Source: Dasyornis broadbenti
Taxonomy: Eukaryota > Chordata > Aves > Passeriformes > Dasyornithidae
Length of the DNA: 64,000 bases
Direction: 5' to 3'
Assembly (NCBI GenBank): GCA_013397935.1
Contig: VZRN01005010.1
Span: 2,063,405 to 2,127,404 of the forward strand
Shown here piece after piece: positions 36,056 through 49,959 of this stretch (positions are counted from its first letter, which is position 1; each line of letters begins with the position of its first letter). A program made the position numbers and the translations under genes. The notes under the pieces are model-generated. The model was not told the DNA's origin. It saw only the letters and a list, made by a program, of their open reading frames with translations, and made no database searches.

Positions 36056-39000
36056 CCCCACGATATTGTATATAAGTTTCTGCCCCTTCTGAGCTTCTGT
36101 ACATATCAATTACACACTGCAAGTATTTGCAGAGATGCTGTAAGACTTCTGCAAGGTTTGAAAGCTGTTTGCCCTCACAAACATTCATGACCTGAAAGAA
36201 AAACTTCTACAGGATGCTTTAAGAGACCTAAGAGAATCTCTCTCTTACACAAATCAATGCCTGTACAAACAAATTCAAGCCCAGATCCTTTTGAGTAATA
36301 GTCAGCCATCCTTCTTGTCTAGTGAGTCTTTCACTCCTTTTCTCTAAAGCATTTAGTTTTGGTTTAGATTTTGTTTGTTTTAGATCTTGTCTCTCTATAT
36401 GACATATAATCTTCTCTTTCAATAACAAATATACTTATTTCTTCTTTAAAGGAGGCTGGTTACCACTGGTGATCAGGGTTCAAATTCTGTTGAAAATATT
36501 TCAGCAACATAATTACTCCAAATTGAAGTAACTTCTCCCATTTATCTTAGCTTGAAGCATTTTTGTTAGAAGAATGGCATAATGTGGTTCTTTTCTTCTC
36601 TGACTCTGTAGCATTGCCATCCTGCTATGCTAAAGTATCATTGATGGATTTCCTTATGTGTTGCCGTGCAGCCTGAGCTGTGATGTTGTGCATAGACAGA
36701 GTTCAAAAATGGTCATAAAATTCTGTCAATGACTGCTTTCCGTACTCCAGTGGAGGTGGCGTGAACCCATTTTGGGGAGATGAGAGGTGGAGAAGTGGCA
36801 GAGGCAGAACTTCTGGCACAAGTATTTCTAAATGCAAAAGTAGAGACTGGTACTTCTGGCCCCAGACAGGCATCTTGGGAAGCAGAACAGGAGCAGTCCA
36901 CAATCACAGCAAAAAGTCATAGTACTACCCAGTGCAAATGTAAGTTTGGTAAAAATTAAAAAGACTGGGCTAATATAAATTGACTAAAGGTTTAACAAAG
37001 GTCAGTTCTGAGTTATACTGAGCCTTAATAGGAATGGAAGATAGCTAACAGACCAGAGAATTGAATTAACATTTTTCTACTCCATGCCACTGTATTTAAC
37101 CAGAGTTGACTCACAACTGATTTTTATAGTTCTGTAAGAAGTGACAATGATTAGACATATGCAAATAAGATTAGGTAAGACAAACACTTTTTTTGTTGTT
37201 GTTCTGAAACCACTTAACAGAGTAAACAATGGGGTCAATATATTCCATCTCAGGTTTACACATAATTTCTAATTGACAAGGATAAAAAGGAATCTACATT
37301 TTTGAAGCCATGCATTGAAAGCATTAGATTAGCAGTAAAAGAGCACAGCACAATGATTTAAAGGTTGACTGGGATTCTAAATTGTATTCCATGTTTTATT
37401 ACATATTTGAAAAACTAATTATAACTAAAGCCTAACTAATGCCAGAGGAGGACTAAGAATGTTTATAAAATGCTATAATTGAATTATCACCAAGAAACTA
37501 GTGTTGTGAGATCAGAAAAATCATTATGCAATATCAGTGCGCTATTAAGTGTGTGAAACCTAAACCTTTTTGTAGTTCAGAGCATTTCATTTCAGCTACC
37601 TAGTAATTCACCTTTCAGCATTAGACACCATTATTGAATGATGAAGACTGTAATAGATGTTGAAACGTACTGCAGTATTCTATCCAGGTTGCTGCACAAT
37701 GGCCTCTTCCAGACATTTGGGCTATGTATGCTAACACTCTGCCATATCTTCCCAGAGCTTATTTAATAGTCTGGTGTTTAAGCTATCACGGTGATTTATT
37801 CCAGTGTTAAAACTTATATTTCTTTGACAAAACACTACTGGTTTTAGCACGTTCTTTGACTCTCTGTAACTGAGAATATTAGTGACACAAGTATAATGTC
37901 ATACCTATCATCTATTAACAAAAATACCTCCAAATTTTTTATTTATCACCATGGCACTTGACATATTTTCCATCAATATTTTCCGTTCTTCAAATTCCTT
38001 CAGTAATGACTATCTTCTCCTCTATTTTAAATTTTTTATGTTTCACTGCACTTGCAAATGCAGTTACCATTCCTTCTTACAATGCATTTTTATTGGCTAG
38101 ATACATTATTCCTTTACATGATACCAACTCTTCAAGCCTGGACTGTAGAATTTCCCACTGCTCCTTCATTTCAAAGAATATTCCAGACTTTCCTCACTTT
38201 GCTTACCTACTTTTCACACAGTTTGGTAAGATAGCTGCATTTTTAATTTGGTTTATTTTTTAATTTTCCCAAGCCTCTCTGTAAGTTCAAAGTGTGCCAC
38301 ATTACTTAGCAATACAAAATTCAATATAAAATTGAAAAGACTGCTATGCATTTTACATCGCAGAGATAGTGGAGTTAAGAACAAGATTAACCTTTGGTAA
38401 GGTTTGGACATTTTTCAGCCTCTTGTCTCATTAGTCTCAATAAAACCAGCTATGGAAGTCTGAGTAATCCTGTATTCAAACTGAAAAGGATTTCAGTTTT
38501 CAAATCATTAGAAAGATTAATCCTGAAGACAAAATACATCATATCAGAGAAGAAAATAGACTAGCTCAAGGAGGCTGAGGCTGATCATTTTACACTTCAG
38601 TCCCCCTTGAACTTGGAGACACAATCTCTAATAAAATATTCTAATTTTCCTAAAACACACATATAGTGAAACAGAACAAAATTCTACTCCTTAAATTCCT
38701 TTAAAACCTCAGCAATTTACCCATATTATTGACAAAGAGACCCACCCATGTACACTAAAACTAGAACTGATTGCAAAAGGACAATGTGGCTTCCCAAAAT
38801 TCACCATAACACATAACTATGGACAATCAATGTGTTCTGGGAGAGCAACCCAGCAAAAAAACCACCAAAAAACAAAAAACGAAAAACAAACAAACAAAAA
38901 AACCCCCACATTCTTTTAAGAACCCAGATAACTATAAATAAGGAAACCTTGGTCAGCTGGTAGTTGTTAGAGTTGCTGTTGATCTTTGCACAGAGTTCAG

Positions 39001-40609
39001 AACCTGAAATCTGATTTCTCAGACATCTCTGTGTCACTTGATGGTTTCTCCTCAGAAGTGACCAACTCTGGTCAGATCAGGCTTTGCAGAAAGCTGTTTT
39101 GTCTCTCAACTCATATCCCTACTTCAGTGTTTGCTATATTGACAGTGAAAAATCTCAATCATTTTGGTGTGTTTTCTCAACTTATGCTGAGGAGTTGATA
39201 CAGTAATAAAACTGCTAAAAGCTGTGTTTCCCCACATGGCAAATTAAACAAAAAAAAAAGAAGTAGACAATGTTTTTAATTTCAAATTCCAACTTAAACT
39301 TCACAAGCGTTGCTTTGAACTTTGCCTATGTAAATTTCATGTATGGAAAATGGAACCAATCTTTTTCAATTTGTCCTTCTCCATTTGGTCAATTTATTAG
39401 CATTTTATGTATTTCTATTTTGTGATTTTTAAAAAAAAATTATTTAATAGCTTAGGCTATTTCAGTTCTCCTGTGTTTGCTATAGATTTTTCTTTTAAAT
39501 TGCCATTTTCCCTTCAATATGAGATAACTCAAATTCATTTTAGGATGGTGCTGGGATCACTTTTTCCACATTACTTCATATATTGTAAATAAGAAGAAAA
39601 TGCTTTTTTTACTGCAGGCAATGTGTAAAGTCTCTCTGCATTTTGAATGTTAACTCATTGTCAAACATTAGAATAAAAAAAAGGTCCTCTGAGGAAATCA
39701 GAGGTTTATTAATATTACACCCACTAAAAAGAGGTATAAAATTTCATCAGTCTTGAAATGCTATGTATTTGGCTCAATTAAAACATTCACCAAGTTCATC
39801 CAATAAATATGCCATAACTGAATTGCAGGATGCAACACTGGAGAGCTCTGAAAATGGAAGATGCTGTATGAAAACTGCTTGTCAAAACCTCAGCTCATTT
39901 TTTTTGTAGGTGGAACAATTATGTTTTAGGAAAGGACAACCAAAATTCTGTACTTAATTCCTGTCTTTATCTGTTATCTGTAGATAGCTATGAATAAGAC
40001 AAAAACCAGCTCCTACATCAGTCCTTAAATTCCCTTTTTGTTGTCTTTGGTCAATAGAACAAACATTTCTGCACAGAACCTAGTGGAATATGGTCAACAG
40101 GGGGGACTTAACACAGAAGCTGAAATTTAAAGTCAGAAAATTTGAACATATAAGAAAAGTAAGTCCACTTCAGAGGGGCAAGAAGCATCCCAGGCAGACT
40201 CTGACACTTTCAGTATAGCATGACCCAACCATTCAGAATAATTTTAGAAGAAAAAAACAAACTATTAATGCTTCCCTAAACTCCACGCTAGGAGGAAGTG
40301 GATGTACAAGAAAGTACCCAAAAGAAAAATTAATAAAATTGGAAGTGCTTGCACTTGTTTTGGAAAGAGATAAAACACTTTTAGCATTCTTATACCAATT
40401 CTCTTCCCTTTTCTGGGTTAGCTTACAGATTTTGTTTATACTTACTAAAAGCCTGCTGTGTTCTCTTCATTTTTTAGAGCAGAAGTTCTATAAATAGGGA
40501 AAGACACAGCTACAACCACACTTTCAACATCAATATTCCAACTGGTTTCCCTGTAGATGGGACACTGATGCAGTTTGTCTCATCATACACTGAATTTTCC
40601 CTTCATAGT
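36056..40609. other. anonymous AT-rich DNA
   Basis: No repeat family or exon is recognised. At 36703-36907 two overlapping minus-strand frames are open for about 65 codons each in a locally less AT-rich patch, without a known domain. The remaining frames are short. Confidence 0.5.
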
Positions 40610-41503
40610 TGTCATGGTTTGAAAGGCTAAAGGAGGTGGGAACTTCCCCTAGAATAGAGGATATGACCCCCTGCTTCCCTCTGAATTGTTATAACTTTGA
40701 AATCAAGGGCTCTCAGGCAGAGATATGGGAAAAGGAATAACAGTTCTTTACTCGTATCTATAACAAGGGAAACAAGCAACAACCACAGTAGCAATAACAA
40801 ACAAACAAACAAACCAGAAACCCAGTGGCAGCTTCCTCTGGGCTGCCAGACACCACCACCCCCATCTTTTGGTACAGTTCTGGTCACAGCCAGCAGGGGG
40901 GCGCTCTCGGGCTCCCAGCAAGGCAGGGCAGGGGCGATGGCTCTCATGGAGCTGCATGGGGCGCTGTGGCGTGAGGTCAAGTCCCCTTCTCTCGTGAATA
41001 ATGGCGGATGAACCGGACGGCAGGATGGCTGGATGGCGAAAGAGGCTGCAGCAGGAAACCTCAGCGCAGCAAGCTGGATGGCAGAGCTGGCTCAATCAGG
41101 CCGGCGAGAAAAAGGTGGCAGAAACTCCGCAGCGGTGGCAGAAGCCGCAGTGCGTCCTGGCAGGTGGGAAGTGAGGGTCAGGAACAGCTGTGCTCCCATG
41201 TAGTAGCTGCCATATGCAGCCAGGGAAACACGCACTCCAGGAGGGGGGAAGAGGGCTGGGATCCTGTGCTTTTCCCAAACGAAAGCTCACCCAGCAAGGA
41301 AGAAAAAGCAGAGTGGAACTGGGCTCCCACAGTCCCAGCAAAAGGCAAACCGTCTCCTCTGATGCCCCGAGAGACGTTGGCTGGTGCTTTTCCCACCTGC
41401 ACCACACCCAGCCACATCTTTTGTCTCTTAAGTACCCAGTAGTTAAGGTCCCCTAGAAACAAAATGGAAAAACTCCCCAACTTCCAACAATGGTGGATGG
41501 TCA
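40610..41503 (-). mobile_element. probable solo LTR of an avian endogenous retrovirus
   Basis: The plus strand starts TGTCATGGTTTGAAAGGCTA at 40610. Its reverse complement is the 3' terminus I recall for a common songbird LTR group (ending in AAACCATGACA), preceded by the familiar GCCTGAGAGCCCTTGATTTC (40701-40720, minus strand). The block of nearly 900 bases is GC-rich with many CpG sites, against an AT-rich background. An AGTAAA variant poly(A) signal lies at 40747-40752 on the minus strand. The far end near 41503 is an estimate. No internal retroviral coding region adjoins it. Several 70-144-codon frames on both strands are by-products of its composition. Confidence 0.7.
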
Positions 41504-42193
41504 TTTAGGAACAATTATTAATTCCAAATACTTTCCAGCCTGGTCTGCATACTCATTTCCTTTGTACACACACTGTAGGTGCTGTGTTACTCTTCTCTCT
41601 CACAAGAGAAGCATGACCCTTAAGAAATTCCTGGCTTTAGCAAGCAGAGCTCTCCTCCATCCTGCCGTTCACATTGAATCATTCAGTTGGGCATCCGCAC
41701 CTTTGTGAGCTTCCCTGTTGTGGCCTCAGAAAGACAACAACTCTGGGATACAGCAGTTAATTCTGCTTAGACGTTCACTGAATATTGACACTCATTCTTT
41801 TGTAAGCACAGAGATTCCAGGAAGAGCTTAGTTTTGTATGGCAACAAAGAAACTGAAATAGGTCACAGTTTCGCAGATAATTTCCATAAAATCAGATTAT
41901 AGTTGTAAGTGAATAAAACTTATATATGTCATGAAAAAGCACCGAAAAGCAATGTAACAAGTAGTCCAACAACAGTAACCACAATGCAGTGAGGGAAGAA
42001 TGAGTTATATAGCACGGGTTTACAATGCGGCCATACATACATATGCATACAAGTGTAAGTATAAAAAATGTAATTTGACCAGTTTTTTTTGATTTTGAAG
42101 AACAAAGCATTCAGGATTCAGGTACATGTATACGTGTCTCTGTGGTGTGCACATGTACGTTGACTGCACATACATACATATTACATGTATAAA
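41504..42193. other. anonymous DNA
   Basis: No repeat family or gene is recognised. Short alternating purine-pyrimidine runs (ACATACATACATA and similar) occur at about 42034-42050 and 42168-42190. Confidence 0.5.
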
Positions 42194-42310
42194 GTCGTAG
42201 AAAAATACAGGTGGAAAGGGCCCGTCTGAGGTCCTGAGCTCCTCAAAATCTGTTCAGAGTGCAATTAATCTCAAAGTCAGAGTAGGTTGCTCAAGGCTTT
42301 GTCTAGTAGT
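42194..42310 (-). mobile_element. CR1 LINE 3' end fragment, old
   Basis: In the written orientation the block reads GTAGAAAAATACAGGTGGAA, then GTCCTGAG, then AGGTTGCTCAAGGCTTTGTC. That is the reverse complement of a CR1 3' end (TAGGTTGCTCAGGGCCTTGTCCAG type), heavily diverged. Only about 115 bases remain. It is an inactive relic. Confidence 0.8.
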
Positions 42311-45299
42311 GATACATACAATAAAGCTAATTTGCAAAGCTCATAGCCAGTCACTCACTGGAGTATGCTATTTTCTTTCAGCAACTGATTTTTTTCCATC
42401 ATATTAGAGGGAAATAAAATGTATCTGATTCCATTCAATACGATTCTGATGACTTCTATAGAGGGTAAATGAGCAGATTCTGCATCAGAAACCTTAAGCA
42501 GTAGAGTTTACCGTCTAGATCATTAACATGAGAAACAGGAATACATATTTATTCTAGTGTAGTTTCTGTTTCTGGTTGCTCTTGGTTCCACAGGTACTGA
42601 ATAAACCTCGTAGCTGAAAGAGGAAGGACTGCAATGAAAGTGACAGAAAAGACATCGATATTCAAGTGTAGAAAAGGTATGAAAAGAGAAAATCTATTTC
42701 TTCACACCTTAAAAAAATTCTTTGAATTTTGACACGTATCTGTCTGCTGATAAGAGGCATGACTTTATTTTGTTTTCATACCAGGTATATTGGCACTCTA
42801 TTTTCTCTGATCCTCTAGTCAGAATCTAGCTAGATTTAAGGAAAAAAGAAATAAGCCCTCTATGACTGAACAGCTTATTTAGTAATTAGCTACAAAAGTG
42901 TGAGTGCATTTTAGGAGCTTACAATTCTGAGAGCTCACTCATTTAAAAATCACAGTACCCTTGGAAGTGACATTGAAGGAGTTAATACACCAAGCAAAGA
43001 GTAGTGTCAATGACCATGAAAAATTATACCAGAAATGCGGATGGAATAAACAGTGTCTGCAGTCCTGTTGAGACTGCCCTAAGTGATGTTTTTTCCTTTG
43101 GGTTGTTTTAGTTTGCTTGGTTGGTTGTTGTTGTGGTTTTCTCATTTGGAAAAAAATTAAGAAAAAGCAACTCTGGCTGTAAATGATCTCACTCCTGCAC
43201 TGGTTTAGTACAAGCATTTTAACAGAAGATCCCACAAGTTTTTAGGGGGACTATATTACGTCTCATGAACATTCCTCTTTCTTCATAAGTCGGTTTTCCC
43301 TTGAAAATCATCCACTTAGAGAAGTTAGAACAATTTTACAGTATATAGATTGTACTGCAGCATTTTTGGAATAAATTATTTCGCTTCCCATGGCATTTTC
43401 TCTTCTTCATAACCTAGGCATCTATTTGGAAATTTTAGAGGGAATGAATATTTCTTGTTTACTTCAGGTCATTTTCTGCAGGCTTTGTTCATTCCATTTC
43501 TGACAACAGAAAGAGCCATGGTAGAACCTCCCTACATGGAGATGCATCAAGCTATAGACAAAAACTATAGACTCTAAAAATGCTAAGATGCTTTGCCCAG
43601 GAATTATCCACCTATTTTTTTTTTTACTAATCTTATTCTAAAATTCATAAGATTAAAGCTAAAAACTTCTAAAAGCTTGAGAGGGCCTTTCTATAGGGAT
43701 GTTTAATGATTTTATAGCCTATTCCTAAGCAAGGAATTATTTTTTGTCACTACGGAGTTCTCACAATCACTTGATACTTTTGGCACCTGAACTGTAAAAT
43801 CTGCTGCTGACCATCCAGATAGAGCACTTTTGGAAGTTCAAGACCTATCTAGGTACAAGTTTTATTCTTTGGTTTGCCACTGACAAGAAGTTCCTGATAA
43901 CAGTCAAAAGACAAAACATCTATTTCAACAGTTTTCACTGTGATAGTTCACCACAAATTTGTAGTCTCAATAAAAGCCAGAAGAGCTCCCAAAAAAATCT
44001 ATTGTAAAAAAAAAAATTCAGCAGACATTCTGATTTCAGCTCTTCCAAGTTTTACATGAATGATTGTGAAAACTTTCTTCTAAGGCAACTTACTCATTTC
44101 AAATGCCAAAAGAAATATAAATTATACAGAGGATATTAATAATATTTACATTCAGTCCTTCTGAAATGAAGCCAAAGAAAGAAAACATCTTGTTCTAATA
44201 ACATAGATACAATCATCACCAGTCTGTACAAATATTGGAAACATCATGCTTTAGTACTCTTTGTTGATTGAAAATCAAATAAATAACCAGTTATATTATC
44301 CATCAGACCATATTATTAAATAATAATGTATGAACTGAAACAAGACAAACTCTATTCTTCATTATAAAGTAGTAGTTTCTTTATTGCATATCACGTAGTG
44401 GTGAGAAAGAAGCAGTCACACATGTCAAAAAGATGGAACCAGAAATCTGTCTGAAATAAGACAAAATTGCCTTGACTTACGGTAGTTATTGTCACATTGA
44501 GGGAGACTGTCCATTTTAATTGCATTTTTGGCTGGATTTTTAAATATTATGGTATTCCAGAAGTGATTGATGTCAGTTGCAGTGCAAGAAAAGGCACTGT
44601 GTTACTTTAACTTGTGAATATGATGGTTCAGTGGCCATGTGTCTCTTGAATTCTCATAGAGAAGGATTCAATTTCCCGTTTGTGACTGGGAAATGTATTT
44701 GCTTTCAGGAAAGTTCTATTGCAACAGTGAAATGATTGACATGAATTCATGATGAAGCATGTATGAAGTACACTACATACACTATTCCTATAAGCACCTA
44801 TGAAGTGCTGTGCTTGCCTTTAAAATGTATTAGCAATAACAAATATTTGTTTTACTGACAAGAAATGAACTTAACACTTTTTTAATTAAAAACTGAACGA
44901 GGGTTTGTGGTTTTAAACAAATCATCATCTACTGGGTATTTTCTTTTCTAGAAGAAAAACAAAGTATCTAACTTAATACAGAAAAATTAAAAGTAATTCA
45001 TGCAGAAGTACGACATATTCCATTTTTCAATATTACAAAAGTATGGAACACCTTGATACGTAATTACTGTGTCTAGGTGCCCTTCAGAATAAGGAATTTT
45101 ATGGTGTCCCTTTATACAGAAAAAGCTTGACTGTTAGACCTGATGTTGTTGTGTGCCTGACTGACAAAGGCACTTCCAAAACTTTTACTCTCCAGCAGTT
45201 TGATCCAAATGTTCTAGCTTCAAAATGGCAGCCTCTGTAAAGCTGAGCTATTGAAAGAAATATCTTCATGCCAGTCTTCACAGTGAAACAAGAGGCTCA
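42311..45299. other. anonymous AT-rich DNA
   Basis: No repeat family or exon is recognised; short poly(A) and poly(T) runs only. The frame at 42939-43235 on the minus strand shows no domain. Confidence 0.55.
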
Positions 45300-46700
45300 G
45301 GTAGGTGTGGATATGTGGAATGAAGATCTGACTGTGTAAGTAGCATCACAGGCAAGGTTTTGGCCTCTCTGATGGTGGGACCCTCTTTGAGGAATGAATA
45401 CTTTGACAAAATGGAGCAAGAATGTTTTTGCAGACAGGCTTGCTAGCCTTGAGAGAATTGTAACTTAGGTATATTGGGGTAGTGTTGTCATAATCAAAGA
45501 GAAGACAAGGCATAGGAGAGTAAAAAAAAGCATTAGGGCACCAGTAGAAAAGGGAACTCACATCTTCTCTACTCTTGATAAAACAGGACCACAGGAGATG
45601 GAAACCCACACTTTGGGAAGCACACAGAAGCTGCAAAGCTTAAACCTCATTAAATTTACAGAGATGTAGTTTGGTAGGTCCCACCAGAGCGCTCCAAAGA
45701 ACTGATGCATGTTTTTTCAGGAGAGACAAGCTGGACAGGTGAGGAGGAAGGGATTTGCTGTACACAAGGGAATGGCTGGAGTTCACAGAGCTAGCACTAT
45801 TGAGCAAGAGCTGACAACTCAGCTGAGCACTTATTCTTAAGTTTAGAGAAGAGACCATCACAGGCAGCACAGGCTTTTGGTGCAGAGGAGAAAATTAAGA
45901 GGTAAATGAAGCCTGTAGAGAGTTGAAAGAAGACTTGCAATCATAAAGTGGCACTCACAAGGATCTACATGTGAATGTCTGCTGTAAAGGCAAGAGAGCT
46001 GGGCACAAACAATCCAGGAGATTTCTTGCATGTGTTTAAGATAATTTACTGTTGCAGGTGATTGATTAGCCATTCAGTGAAATACTTTCTTGGAACTATT
46101 GCTCACAATCAGTAAATCAATTATAAAAATATGAAAAGACAGCCTTGGCTAGTAAAATCATGAGATTATGCAGCTTAAAATCAAGAGAAGTAAGGCAAAC
46201 AGCAGAATCCCAAATTTAGACTTGAGGATCGGGGACCTATTTGGTAACACCTCATGGGATATTGCCTTAAAGGGCAAAGGACACCAGAAGAAACAGCTGT
46301 TCTTCAAGGACAGCATCCTCAGAGCACAAGAATGGCTTGATCTAATGTTCTGTATATTACAGAAGTGTTACAGAGAGCCAGAATGATTCAACAGGGAACA
46401 CCTAACTGAGTTCAAACATAAAAAAGAAGTACACAGACTAAGAAGTTGGGACAAGTTACCCACGAAGAACACAGAGTGCTTGCAAAGATTTTGGTGGAAA
46501 TATCCAAAGCTCACATATAGCTCAAACTAGCAAAGGATATGAAAAGCATCAGGAGGGGTTTCTGTAGGTACATTGGAAACAGAAGAAAGGCTGAGGAAAG
46601 GGTGGGTCTGCTGCTCAGTGGGGCAAGTGTCTAAGTGACATGAAAAACTCTGAGGTGCACTCCCACGGGATCTGTGAAAACGTCTGAGGAGCTGTGAAGG
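45300..46700 (+). mobile_element. CR1 LINE ORF2 endonuclease fragment that lacks its 3' end
   Basis: From about 45711 the plus strand reads, with stops and frame changes, as CR1 ORF2 endonuclease. I see FRRDKLDR, then LYTREWLEFTEL, then GHKQSRRFLACV with QVID (about 46000-46060), then NHEIMQLKI at 46156-46182, then FGNTSWDIALKGKG and FFKDSILRAQEW (family pattern VPWE-LKGKG, FK--IL-AQE). After that come FKHKKEVHRL and GFCRYIGNRRKAEERVGLLL. The match fades near 46665-46700 before the reverse-transcriptase core. The part from 45300 to 45711 resembles CR1 leader sequence, but I am less sure of it. The 72-codon frame at 46168-46386 is part of this relic. Confidence 0.88.
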
Positions 46701-49700
46701 CTAAGGGCAGATCATAAAAGTGTAACCAGTGGCTAAAAACTACTTCAACTATGATACAGTCTAATTTTTTCTCTAGTTTTTATAATCTTATTTCTATAAC
46801 ATGCTTTTATATTTAGGATGATTAAATTATCCAAGAGTCCCCTGAGAAAAAAGATGCCTACTTTTGACACAGTCATTCTGAGACCCTGGCCAAGATATGT
46901 AAAGATTCCTGTACTTTCCCTTTCTGAACAGACATTCTCTTCCAAACTTTGTCCAATGCACCTATCTATATTGTTGAACCTATCTATGTTTTGGAAAGGA
47001 ATTACCCATTTATTTTTACAGCAACAATGAATTTAAGACCACTAGTGTCTTTGGCATTTCTAAGCATCATTTTAAAACTATTAAATAATGATCAGACATA
47101 AAGCTTCGTAGATTAGGAAAAGTTTGGTCTTGAAAATTACTTTAAATTATATTAGTTAAATTATGGTTTTTCTTTTTCTGTTTCATATTTCATATATCCT
47201 CTGAACTCACTTTGCTTCTTATGCTTCATTTAATTTTTAATTGCTATTCTCTCTCACAGCTGGCAAGGTAAGAGGTCAGTTCATTTTTCCTTTGTTGAGA
47301 AAGGAGGAAATCTTTTCACATTTGAAGACTGGATTGTGTCTTTCCTTCCTTATCTCCACCTCTCCGGAAGGCGACTGACTATCCCTTCTGCAACTCACAC
47401 ATCATTGTGCAACTATTGATTTCAAGGATTCCCTAAAAGCAGCTGCTCCTAATTGAAGCACATCAAGCTATATCTTCATCAGCTGTATTAAGTTTAAACA
47501 CCTTTTATACCCTGTGAGTAGCAAATTTTCCTCAAGAACCTTTTGGTAATGTACCAAATTCTTCTTTATTATACTAGGTTTAGCTTGCTGTCTCATCTTG
47601 AACATTTTAAACTTCTTTAGGGATACATCTACACTCAAAAGTTCCTCTGCTGTACTCTACCAATCTACATAACACAGTGCAACTTTCCAAGTGTGGATGC
47701 CACCACGTACAGCTATCAGCATCTGTAAGGATGTAACTCAGATAAAAGACAGAAGATAAACCACATCAGACTAAGGCATGTTTAAACTAGTTTGCCTGCA
47801 CCCACACTAGAGTTTCTTTTGGCACAATTAATATAGTCTCAAAAAACAGAATAGATACTACCTGAAAACAGGGAAGTTACTACCTTGTTCCTGCAGTTTT
47901 GGAGGTCCTTGGTGTTTTCATACTTTTCCATTGCTTCTATAAATATTCCCTATTTCATGCTGTTTAACCGGTGGGCTCTGAAGTCTCACTGGATGTTAAT
48001 CCTTTATATTCAATTTGGTCAAAAAATATCACAGAGCGGGTATGAGGCATACTGCTGTGGACAACTTGAACAATATCTTTTACCATGTACCAGCCTTGTT
48101 TTACCACTGATCAGCTCACCCATGGTAGTGAGCAATTGCTAAAATTGGAGTCATTCACCTCTGCTTTGAAGCAACAAATTGCAGATTAGCTTAAATCATA
48201 CAGTCAGCTGAAGAGGGTAACAGAGTTTTAAGCTCTCTGAACTCACTCTGCGAGAGCACAAAAGACTATGTCTATAATTGGGTTGTTTTTCATCAATCTA
48301 GTCACCTGCCCTACTGTGTAATGATGAACTTTCACTTCATTTGCTCTGCTTGGACTCTGGCAAATTTCACAGCATGAGTTATTAGATCAATTCTGCATGC
48401 CATTCTCTCTCACTTGCATCATAACCCATATACATCCTGGGTGTTGAGTATTTGGATCGTGTATTTGGTTTTAGCTCTACTGGTTATATAAGGTTATATA
48501 AGATATTTCTCTCCCTGTGAATGCACTTACTTCTGAACCACAAACACACCATTTCTTATTTAAAAACTGTTACCAGGCACTTCAGATTATTGTGTTGCTG
48601 CCCAGACTCTGTTGTAAGTCTCCTTGAAATCTATGCAAAAAATACTTGTTTTCTGATCATGTTTATCTTCTTCTAGGCAACTAAAAAACTGAAAACACTT
48701 TATTCAGAATGAGTTTGTATTTTTGGAGCCTATATGAATACTATAATCAAGAATAAGATAAGGGAGTTCCTTTTTCAGAAATAGGGTATCGCCTCCCCAG
48801 GAGTATTTTCCAACTTCCAAAGAATTTACAAAATTCATCTGCAAATTCAGTTGTCTTGGACTTCCCCTTCTATTCAAATCATTCTCTCCGAGAATTGCCA
48901 CTACCTGATATTGCTTCTGTTTTGTCAGCTTGTCTCTTGCACCTCTCCTTCATAGGAATGGCTGAAACTGAGTATTTTTCTCATTGAAGAAAATGTTCTT
49001 GATTAAATAGTTGTGTCCTTCTTTTGTCCATTTGTGCTTTACTGCTTTACTTCTTGTTTTCCTGTTGTCACCATTTTGATAGCACATTTTTAAACATCCT
49101 AATAAATACCATGATTTTTGAAAAATTATAAGAGCAATATTTCCTTTTGTTGTGGAAAATAAAATGCTAAAACACATTTATTTTTTAATATCTTCTGTAG
49201 TCATTTAACTGTTTACCGATACTTTTATATTTGAAAAGATAGCACCTCAAAAATTTTTTGATCATTTAACCCTATCAGTAAAAACTTTTTAAATGTGCAT
49301 CACCTACACATATTTATATAGATTTATTCATAAACCATAAACAGGCATTACTGTGCTTATGTATTACTTACATTAAAATCATTTAAAAAAATAGAAAAGC
49401 GTGAGATAAAGACAAAATAAATACCACATAGGTTTTTAGAAATAGAATAAAATATGTTTTCAAAATATTTTATTGCCACATTCCAGTTGATTGTCTTGCA
49501 GTCCCTGAGATGCACACACTCCACTTTGGAACTCACTGTTCTAAGTAGCCATTTCAGTCTTGTGCTTGATTATCAGTACTGAAGCAAATTTATGCAGAGC
49601 CTTGAAAGTTGCCTTGCTTGTTAAATTTTCTTTTCCTGCCTTTGCACACAATATCCAAAAGGGCTCACTAGAATGCTAAAGGCTGCCTGTGGGAAGAAGA

Positions 49701-49938
49701 AGACTGTGGAGCAAGCACCTGTATATCTAATTGCAGTTTTCAGACTGGATATCAGAGTGCACAGAAAGGATCAGTTCTGGTTATCAAGCCTATCTTGTCA
49801 CGAAGGTGAAGGATGGTTGGTTGTAGCACACTACTGATACACAGTCATGTCAGTCATTCTTTGAGAGGCATCAGAGGGGCAAGGAGCAGTTATGTCTAAA
49901 AGAGAAAAACAGAAGCTTTGAATTTAATGTTTATGGGA

Positions 49939-49959
49939 TTTTTTTTTTTTTTTTTTTTT
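49939..49959. repeat. poly(T) run of 21
   Basis: Twenty-one consecutive T bases. It could be the reverse-strand tail of an old retroposed copy, but no recognisable body follows it. Confidence 0.9.

Noticed and set aside
40627..41504. Several 80-144-codon frames on both strands
   Set aside because: They lie inside a GC-rich LTR where stop codons are rare, and they contradict each other in frame and strand.
45346..46073. Three consecutive minus-strand frames (45346-46073)
   Set aside because: They are antisense to a CR1 ORF2 relic that reads on the plus strand.
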